Shown piece by piece: positions 57,893-64,000 of a stretch of DNA of 64,000 nt (positions are counted from its first letter, which is position 1; each line of letters starts with the position of its first letter). Source of the DNA: Stutzerimonas stutzeri (GTDB taxonomy: Bacteria > Pseudomonadota > Gammaproteobacteria > Pseudomonadales > Pseudomonadaceae); the NCBI RefSeq assembly GCF_000952685.1, contig NZ_JYHV01000021.1, positions 54,701 through 118,700 of the forward strand, read 5' to 3'. The notes beneath the pieces are model-generated. The model searched no databases. It was not told where the DNA came from and saw only the letters and a list, made by a program, of their open reading frames with translations. The translations under genes were made by a program, and so were the position numbers.

Positions 57893-59119
57893 TCACATCA
57901 TCACGGAAACGGGGAGTAACAAGATCGGCGCGAAACCAGGCGTGTGCGACGTCATCCAGCGCCGCGACCTACCGCTACCGAATGATTGCACGCTACCGAC
58001 CGTCGCCAACGAGTCCAATGCTCGTTGCACGCTGCGCTGGCTGGTTCCGAGCGCAAGGGCAAGCGCGGAACTCGACCAGGACTCACCGTCAGCCAAGCAG
58101 GCGAGCACGGCCGTGTGTTTCTCTTCGGCGGGGCGTGTCAGCACAGCGACCTCGTCCGTCGCAAGCGGCGCGAGCACGAATCCCCGCTTCGTTGCAGTCA
58201 CGCCAACCAGCCCCAACAGCAATGCTCGAAGACGCCCGATCTCCACACGCAACCGAGCCCTGTGCGACTCATCGACGGCCCGGGCCCGGAATGCTCGTTC
58301 AATCAAGGTGCGTCGCGATACGTCTGCCGGCCAGGCTTCTCCCAGCACGCGGATCAGCTCGAACAGCACAGGGCGTTTGATCAAAGAAATGCTCGCATTG
58401 CCTTTACACACGATATGACGGCATGCGTCCACAACGACCATGCCTGACGTCAGTACCTGTTGCACTTCGTCCAGCTGCACCAGTCGGTCGTCGCGCTGCG
58501 TAGTCAGCCGTGCGACCGGCTTGCTCAATGCAGCGGAGGCGCGTTGCAGCTCCGCACTCAGAGCGGGAATGCATGCTCGGCTCGCCGCATCCTCGGCTCG
58601 TGCCAGCGCCCTGCGCGCGCTATCGACCTGAAGACGCCGGAGCGCTATGGCTGCAACGACCAGCTCATGGATCGCCTTGGACGCGGGTCCAAGTACTGCC
58701 GAATCCAGTGCGGCCAGAGCGCATTCAGCGTCGTCCATGCGGCCGATCAGAACCAACCGCCGAAGCTCGATCAAACGCGCGTGCGCGGCGTTCGGCCAAT
58801 CTCCATGCGCTTCGAGTGTCGCTCTCGCGTCGTCGAGCCTTTGCGACGGCCAGCCCAGATCGCGTGAAGCAAGCGCGATCTCGGCTTCGGCGACAACGCA
58901 CCGGGCGCGGGGCACCGCCTCTTCGAAGCCGAAGGCGGCGTCACGCAATAGGGCCTTCGCTCGCACGAAATCCCCGAGTTGTGCCATTGCGATACCCCGA
59001 AGCGCAAGCGCTGCCGGATCGTCGCACAACGCGACCCTTTTGAGAGCGCCAAGTGGATCGCCAGATGCAAGTGCCTGCGCCGCGGCTTTCCTCAGAGAAT
59101 CCATCCGCATCCCGTCCAC
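57893..59119 (-). CDS. TPR plus double winged-helix regulator-like protein
   Basis: This 408-residue protein has a helical TPR-like N-terminal half (about residues 1-210, alanine-rich helix pairs), an OmpR/SARP-like winged helix near 220-300 (RRTLIERAFRAR, RLRVEIGRLRALL) and a second C-terminal winged helix near 320-390 (SSALALALGTSQRSVQRAL, then FGSGRSRRWM). The order is unusual for a one-component regulator. Starts at GTG 59119 (GAGG 9 bases upstream), ATG 59110 or ATG 59104 are possible. It is probably in one operon with the propeller gene. Many regulators of this kind are known only as genome predictions. Confidence 0.72.
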   Translation of the reverse strand: MDGMRMDSLRKAAAQALASGDPLGALKRVALCDDPAALALRGIAMAQLGDFVRAKALLRDAAFGFEEAVPRARCVVAEAEIALASRDLGWPSQRLDDARATLEAHGDWPNAAHARLIELRRLVLIGRMDDAECALAALDSAVLGPASKAIHELVVAAIALRRLQVDSARRALARAEDAASRACIPALSAELQRASAALSKPVARLTTQRDDRLVQLDEVQQVLTSGMVVVDACRHIVCKGNASISLIKRPVLFELIRVLGEAWPADVSRRTLIERAFRARAVDESHRARLRVEIGRLRALLLGLVGVTATKRGFVLAPLATDEVAVLTRPAEEKHTAVLACLADGESWSSSALALALGTSQRSVQRALDSLATVGSVQSFGSGRSRRWMTSHTPGFAPILLLPVSVMM

Positions 59120-59591
59120 ACCTATATACCTCGAGGCTCCGATCGATCTGTCTTCCAGTGTCGATGACAGATCCTCCTTTTGATCCGAAGGACAACAAAC
59201 CCATCGCTAGGAGTGGGCGGCCCCTCGCGGGCAGTTAACTGGCAGACGTTGCAGTCACTCTCATCGATGTCGATCTGCCCCAATGAGCCTAGCCGCTCCA
59301 CGGAATTTCCATGCGCTGATAGTAGTAGCCACAGTTATGCAGCCCGGCAATGGGCCGGCAAACACAGCGTCCCATCGCTCGCACAAGGCTGACGCCTTCT
59401 ATTAGAAGCTGGCCAGCCGAACGGCAAGGATGCCGTTCGATAATCGCACAGTAAGCAGCATGCCCGATTGATTGCGCAGACCGGAGCTTGCACGATTCAT
59501 CGGCGATACGAGCCGCTGTCCGCCAAGGCGAGCCTTGCTCCCTTCCAGACACGCCGTTCGAACATAACAATGAATAAAAAAGGATGACGTG
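59120..59591. other. 472-base divergent promoter region
   Basis: This region lies between the regulator gene and the second TRAP operon. It contains no convincing ORF. TGGCAGACGTTGC near 59240 looks like a sigma-54 promoter, but its spacing is two bases short. I see no other clear site. Confidence 0.45.
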
Positions 59592-60653
59592 ATGCTCAAG
59601 TTCCCCAAAACGCTGCTGTCCATGTTTGCGCTCGGGTCCCTCATGCTGAACGGCGCGGCCCATGCCGATGAACCAGTAGTCACCCTGAAACTGGCCCACT
59701 TCCTGCCCGCGCATTCGGTGACCCAGGCGCAATTTCTCAAACCTTGGGCGGAACGCATCACCCAGCAGTCCAACGGACGCATTCAGTTCCAGTTCTATCC
59801 TTCTATGCAGCTCGGCGGCACACCACCGCAGCTGGTCGATCAGGTTCGCGATGGCGTAGCCGACATCGTCTGGACCTTGCCTGGCTACAGCAGCGGCCGC
59901 TTTCCGCTCACCGCGGCGTTCGAACTGCCCTTCATGAGCAGTTCCTCGGAAGCCAGTAGCCAGGCCATGTGGGACTTCATTCAAAGACATGGACAGGACG
60001 AATTTGCCGACATGCACCTGTTGGCCACGCATCTGACTGATGGTGCCCTCGTGCATACGACGAAAAAGCCTATTCATACTTTGAAGGATTTCCGCGGCCA
60101 GAAGCTGCGCGCAGCCAACCGCACCGCCGCCAAGACCATCGGGCTGCTCGGCGCTACGCCTGTGGCGATGCCCGTCCCGCAGGTTCCCGAAGCCCTGTCC
60201 AAAGGCGTTGTGGACGGTGCGGTGCTGCCATGGGACGTAGTCCCTGCGCTCAAACTGCACGAACTGGTCAGGTACCACACCGAAACCGCTGCTGGCACCC
60301 CGGCGCTGATGCACACCGCGCTGATCGTCGGGATGAACCAGGACACCTACAACAATCTGCCCGCTGATCTGAAGCAGATTATCGATGCCAACAGCGGTCG
60401 CGAACTCTCCCGCGAAGCTGGACGCATCTGGGACAACCAGGTGGTGGAAACGGGCCACAAGCTGGCTCAGTCGCGCAATAACGAAATCTACATACTGCCC
60501 CCGGAGGAGCAGGCCAAGTGGGTTCAGGTTACCAGCAAGGTCAGTGAAGACTGGATCAATGAAGTTGAAAGCAAAGGCTACGAGAACGGCAAAGCGCTGC
60601 TGGAAGAAGCTCGCCAACTGATCGAGCAATACAACGCCCAGCTATCCCACTGA
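59592..60653 (+). CDS. TRAP transporter substrate-binding protein (DctP family, second system)
   Basis: This 353-residue periplasmic binding protein has a signal peptide (cleavage after AHA near residue 25) and a DctP domain with the conserved arginine segment GQKLRAANRTAAKTIGLLGA. Its sequence is clearly unlike that of the DctP at 6101, so it has another ligand. The ATG at 59592 follows AAGGA; a GTG one codon before it is an alternative. It heads an operon of small permease, large permease and porin. The ligand is unknown, with an organic acid most likely. Confidence 0.9.
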   Translation: MLKFPKTLLSMFALGSLMLNGAAHADEPVVTLKLAHFLPAHSVTQAQFLKPWAERITQQSNGRIQFQFYPSMQLGGTPPQLVDQVRDGVADIVWTLPGYSSGRFPLTAAFELPFMSSSSEASSQAMWDFIQRHGQDEFADMHLLATHLTDGALVHTTKKPIHTLKDFRGQKLRAANRTAAKTIGLLGATPVAMPVPQVPEALSKGVVDGAVLPWDVVPALKLHELVRYHTETAAGTPALMHTALIVGMNQDTYNNLPADLKQIIDANSGRELSREAGRIWDNQVVETGHKLAQSRNNEIYILPPEEQAKWVQVTSKVSEDWINEVESKGYENGKALLEEARQLIEQYNAQLSH

Positions 60654-60694
60654 TCGATACAGGCAGTACCGACGGTGCTGCCCTGGAGAGTTAC

Positions 60695-61222
60695 ATGAGC
60701 GAACCCATTGCCCAGGTTGCCCCGGCGCCTGCGGATCCCCTTGGCCGCCTGCTCGACGTGCTGTCGCGCTTGCTAGCCATCGTAGGCGGCCTGGTGCTAG
60801 TAGCGATGACATTGATGGCGACCTACAGCATCGCCATGCGCGCGCTTTTCGACGAGCCGCTGCTCGGCGACGTCGAGCTTGTGCAGATGAGCTGCGGCAT
60901 CGCTATCGTCTTCTTTCTGCCGCTGTGCCAGCTGCGACGCGGCAATGTCATTGTCGACGTATTCACCCTGCATGCTTCGGCACAGGTGCGCAACGGTCTT
61001 GACGCCCTGGGCGGCTTGTTGATGGCGCTGACCGCGGCGGTGCTGGCCTGGCGCTCGGTAGTCGGCACCGTCGATGCCTACGGCACCGGCGAGGAATCGA
61101 TCATCATGGGCTTGCCGATCTGGTGGTCGATGACCGCCTTCGCCCCTGGTTTCGCCCTGCTGGCGCTGGTGGCGCTGTACACCGCGTGGCAGGATTTTCG
61201 CGGTAAGGGCCAGTCCATATGA
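60695..61222 (+). CDS. TRAP transporter small permease (DctQ family, second system)
   Basis: This 175-residue protein has four predicted membrane helices and DctQ text (LGDVELVQMSCGIAIVFFLP). The ATG at 60695 has GGAGAG upstream. It overlaps the large permease gene by 4 bases. It works with the proteins encoded at 59592 and 61219. Confidence 0.9.
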   Translation: MSEPIAQVAPAPADPLGRLLDVLSRLLAIVGGLVLVAMTLMATYSIAMRALFDEPLLGDVELVQMSCGIAIVFFLPLCQLRRGNVIVDVFTLHASAQVRNGLDALGGLLMALTAAVLAWRSVVGTVDAYGTGEESIIMGLPIWWSMTAFAPGFALLALVALYTAWQDFRGKGQSI

Positions 61223-62541
61223 GCAGTGTTGAAATCGGTGGACTGTTTCTCGCTATCCTTCTGGTGTTGTTGGTGGCACGCATCCCGATTGCCATCGCCA
61301 TGCTGCTGACCGGTGTCGGCGGCTACGTTGCCATCAGCGGCTGGCCACCATTGCTGAGCTACCTGAAAACGGTCGCCTATGCGCGATTCACCGTTTATGA
61401 CCTTTCGGTCATTCCTCTCTTCCTGTTGATGGGCCAGTTCGCCTCACGCGGCGGCTTGGCGACAGGGCTGTTCCGCGCCGCTGCGGCGATGATCGGCCAC
61501 TGGCGCGGCGGCTTGGCGATGTCGGCAGTCGGCTCCTGCGCGGCCTTCGGCGCAGTCTGTGGTTCCTCCATTGCCACCGCCGCGACCATGGGCCAGGTCG
61601 CCCTGCCCGAACTCAAGAAGTACAACTACTCCGGCTCGCTGTCGGTGGGCTGCCTGGCCGCCGGCGGCACCCTGGGAATCCTCATCCCGCCGTCGGTCGT
61701 CTTAGTGATCTACGCCATCCTCGCCCAGGAAAACATCTCGTCGCTGTTCATGGCGGCGTTCATTCCCGGTGTGCTGGCGGCGATCGGCTATATGGTCGCG
61801 ATCGCCATTTACGTGAGGATGAATCCAGACGCCGGTCCGGCACAGCCCCGCATGAACTGGCGCCAACGCCTGGCCGCGCAGAAAGGCGTATGGCCGGTAT
61901 TCTTGATCTTTGTGCTGGTACTGGGTGGCATCTATGGCGGCTGGTTCACCCCCACCGAGGCCGCAGCGATCGGCACCGTCGGCACCGGTATCTTCGCCGT
62001 CGTGCTCGGCGGGATGCGCTGGGCGGGCTTCAAGGAAGTGCTCTACGGCACAGCGGTAACCACCGCAATGATCTTCATGATCCTGCTCGGCGCCGACATC
62101 ATGAATTCCTTTCTCGCTATTTCGCAGCTCCCGGTAGCGCTAGCCGAGGCCATCACCAACAGCGGCGTCGGGCCGTTCGTGGTGCTCGCCGGGATCCTCA
62201 TTCTGTACCTGATCCTCGGCTGCGTGATGGACACCATGTCGATGATCCTGTTAACCATCCCGATTTTTTTCCCGCTGATCATGGGCCTCGATTTCTATGG
62301 GCTGGACCAGACCGAGAAGGCCATCTGGTTCGGCGTACTGGCGCTGATGGTGGTGGAGATCGGCATGATAACGCCGCCGGTGGGAATGAATGTCTACGTC
62401 ATCAGCAGCATGGCCCGCGACGTGAGCCTGCGCGATGCCTTCCGCGGCGTGGTGCCCTTCCTGATCTCCGATGTCCTGCGTGTGGTGGTCCTGGTGCTGT
62501 TCCCCTCCATCACACTCTGCCTTGTGCGGTGGCTGTCATGA
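61219..62541 (+). CDS. TRAP transporter large permease (DctM family, second system)
   Basis: This 440-residue polytopic transport subunit carries the DctM stretches AAFGAVCGSSIATAATMGQV, GGTLGILIPPSVVLVIYAIL and GMITPPVGMNVYVI. It is of full length and couples sodium influx to solute uptake in the inner membrane. It is followed after 111 bases by the porin gene. Confidence 0.93.
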   Translation: MSSVEIGGLFLAILLVLLVARIPIAIAMLLTGVGGYVAISGWPPLLSYLKTVAYARFTVYDLSVIPLFLLMGQFASRGGLATGLFRAAAAMIGHWRGGLAMSAVGSCAAFGAVCGSSIATAATMGQVALPELKKYNYSGSLSVGCLAAGGTLGILIPPSVVLVIYAILAQENISSLFMAAFIPGVLAAIGYMVAIAIYVRMNPDAGPAQPRMNWRQRLAAQKGVWPVFLIFVLVLGGIYGGWFTPTEAAAIGTVGTGIFAVVLGGMRWAGFKEVLYGTAVTTAMIFMILLGADIMNSFLAISQLPVALAEAITNSGVGPFVVLAGILILYLILGCVMDTMSMILLTIPIFFPLIMGLDFYGLDQTEKAIWFGVLALMVVEIGMITPPVGMNVYVISSMARDVSLRDAFRGVVPFLISDVLRVVVLVLFPSITLCLVRWLS

Positions 62542-62652
62542 CGCCACCCGACTAACCGGATTGCCGCCAGCGGCGGCGTATCACTCCCCCTCGCTTTGAA
62601 GCATCCGCGACTGCGGCGGGGAGCCCTCAACCTTGAAAAAGGGATAACAACA

Positions 62653-63921
62653 ATGAAGCACCTGAACCACAACACCCGAGCAGACCGCATCCTGGTCCCG
62701 ACGTTGCTCGCGGCATCCATTGCCGCCCTCGCCCCGCTGGCCGCCAGCGCCGAAGGCTTCGTCGACGACACCAAGATCACCGTCAATGCGCGCAACTTCT
62801 ACATCGGCCGCGAATTCCGCGACGATTCGATCACCGACCGCAGCAAAGCCGAGGAATGGACCCAGAGCTTCATACTCAACATCCAGTCCGGCTATACCCC
62901 GGGCCCGGTCGGCTTTGGCGTTGACGTGCTCGCCGGTCTGGCGGTCAAACTCGATGGCGGTGGCGGTACCTACGGCACCGGCTTGCTGCCGCGTCATAGC
63001 GATGGTCGTCCGGCCGATGATTTCGGTCGTCTGGGCGTCGCGGCGAAAGCCAAGTTTTCCAATACCGAGCTGAAAATCGGCGAAATGATGCCGGTACTGC
63101 CGATCCTGCGCGCCGACGACGGCCGTTCGCTGCCGCAGACCTTCGAGGGCGGCATGGTCACCTCGCGCGAAATCGATGGCCTGACCCTCAGCGGCGGTCA
63201 GTTCCGTCAGAACAGCCCGCGCGACGACGCCAGCATGGAAGACATGAGCTACGGCGGTGGCGTCTCCGACCGCTTCAACTACCTGGGTGGCGAATACGCC
63301 TTCAATGAAAAGCGCACCACCGTAGGGTTGTGGACTGCCGAGCTGAAGGACGTCTACGAACAGCAGTACGTTCAGCTGCTGCACACTCAGCCGTTGGGCT
63401 CCGACCTGGCCCTGACCGCCAACCTGGGCTACTTCCAGGGGGACGAGGACGGCAGCGCGCTGGCAGGCGAGCTGGACAACAAGACCTACTCCGGTCTGTT
63501 CGGTCTGAAAACTGGTGGCAACACCTTCTACGTCGGCCTGCAGAAAGTCAGCGGCGATACCGGCTGGATGCGCGTCAACGGCACCAGCGGCGGCTCGCTG
63601 GCCAACGATAGCTTCAACAATTCCTACGACAACGCCGGCGAACGCTCCTGGCAGGTGCGTCACGACTATAACTTCGCCGCCATGGGTGTGCCGGGTCTGA
63701 CCCTGATGAACCGCTACATCAGCGGCGACAACATCAAGACCGCCGCCGACGACGATGCCAAGGAATGGGGCCGCGAAACCGAACTGGCCTACACCGTCCA
63801 GAACGGCCCGGCGAAGAACCTCAACATCAAGTGGCGCAACTCGAGCTTCCGCTCCCAGGCCAACACCCGTGACCTGGACGAGAACCGCCTGATCTTCAAC
63901 TACCCGATCTCCATCTTGTAA
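62653..63921 (+). CDS. OprD-family outer-membrane porin
   Basis: This 422-residue porin has a signal peptide (cleavage after ASA near residue 33), the OprD-type opening FVDDTKITVNARNFYIGREF and an 18-strand-type barrel to the C-terminus. OprD/Opd/Occ channels in Pseudomonas pass small carboxylates or basic amino acids through a basic ladder. Placed directly after a TRAP operon, it probably gives the outer-membrane entry for the TRAP ligand. The ATG at 62653 has AAGGGA upstream. The last residue is L, not the usual F. Confidence 0.9.
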   Translation: MKHLNHNTRADRILVPTLLAASIAALAPLAASAEGFVDDTKITVNARNFYIGREFRDDSITDRSKAEEWTQSFILNIQSGYTPGPVGFGVDVLAGLAVKLDGGGGTYGTGLLPRHSDGRPADDFGRLGVAAKAKFSNTELKIGEMMPVLPILRADDGRSLPQTFEGGMVTSREIDGLTLSGGQFRQNSPRDDASMEDMSYGGGVSDRFNYLGGEYAFNEKRTTVGLWTAELKDVYEQQYVQLLHTQPLGSDLALTANLGYFQGDEDGSALAGELDNKTYSGLFGLKTGGNTFYVGLQKVSGDTGWMRVNGTSGGSLANDSFNNSYDNAGERSWQVRHDYNFAAMGVPGLTLMNRYISGDNIKTAADDDAKEWGRETELAYTVQNGPAKNLNIKWRNSSFRSQANTRDLDENRLIFNYPISIL

Positions 63922-63975
63922 GCGGCATCCACCACGCTGGACGCAACGCTCCTCGCTCCTGTTGCGGAAACTTTC

Positions 63976-64000
63976 GCCCGTCCTCGTGACGGGCTTTTTT
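63976..64000 (+). terminator. intrinsic terminator after porin gene
   Basis: GCCCGTC and GACGGGC form a 7-base stem with a short loop, followed by six T up to the window end. It lies 54 bases after the porin stop. Confidence 0.92.

Noticed and set aside
59240-59256. Sigma-54-like promoter (TGGCAGACGTTGC) upstream of the second TRAP operon
   Set aside because: The distance between the GG and GC elements is two bases shorter than the strict spacing sigma-54 needs.

Overview
The window reads as a GC-rich gammaproteobacterial chromosome, most likely Pseudomonas sensu lato and probably the P. stutzeri (Stutzerimonas) group. The evidence is the set of AceK, FimV-like, CheV, Slt70, Uup, PlpD and OprD genes, tight gene packing with GGAG-type ribosome sites, and high-GC codon use. 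I see no tRNA, rRNA, CRISPR array, insertion sequence or phage gene. The organism call is an inference from remembered families, not a database match.

Region 1 (41-13581) is an accessory sugar-acid catabolic island. Two FAH-fold genes (GguC/AraD1-like and COG3970-like) each stand divergent from their own LysR/GbpR-type regulator. A forward run follows: an L-fuconate dehydratase-type enolase-superfamily enzyme, a TRAP transporter (DctP, DctQ, DctM) and a D-2-hydroxyglutarate-dehydrogenase-like flavoprotein. An IlvD/Edd-type pentonate dehydratase and a LacI-family regulator, divergent around a clear palindromic operator, close the region. Together they would import an aldonic acid, dehydrate it to a 2-keto-3-deoxy acid, cleave or dehydrate that with an FAH enzyme, and oxidise a 2-hydroxy-acid product. 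No aldolase or keto-deoxy-acid dehydrogenase is visible here.

Region 2 (13583-43354) is mostly conserved housekeeping: SelW-like protein, PlpD-type patatin autotransporter, short FimV-like protein, MarR regulator, RecQ, YecA-type protein, DUF454, DTW tRNA enzyme, GST, AceK, two EamA exporters, CysK, DUF748, a MoxR/VWA pair with a GFA gene between them, DUF2937, YafJ-type amidotransferase, UspA, a Cys-rich unknown protein, Uup, Slt70, a MOSC protein, CheV and a YegS-type lipid kinase.

Region 3 (43725-56578) is a Wzy-dependent exopolysaccharide cluster: initiating sugar transferase, LMW tyrosine phosphatase, Wzc-type kinase, secreted GH5 glycosidase, Wzy-like polymerase, GT2, WecG/TagA transferase, Gmd and Rmd (predicting GDP-D-rhamnose), and a Wza lipoprotein behind a 580-base leader. 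No Wzx flippase is visible.

Region 4 (56655-64000) is accessory: a small acidic ORF, a five-repeat cytosolic beta-propeller paired with a TPR/double winged-helix regulator, and a second TRAP system followed by an OprD-family porin and a strong terminator. The points most worth a second look are the shared LysR dyads of region 1, the propeller/regulator pair, the paired ops-like motifs of the EPS cluster and several unexplained intercistronic hairpins.
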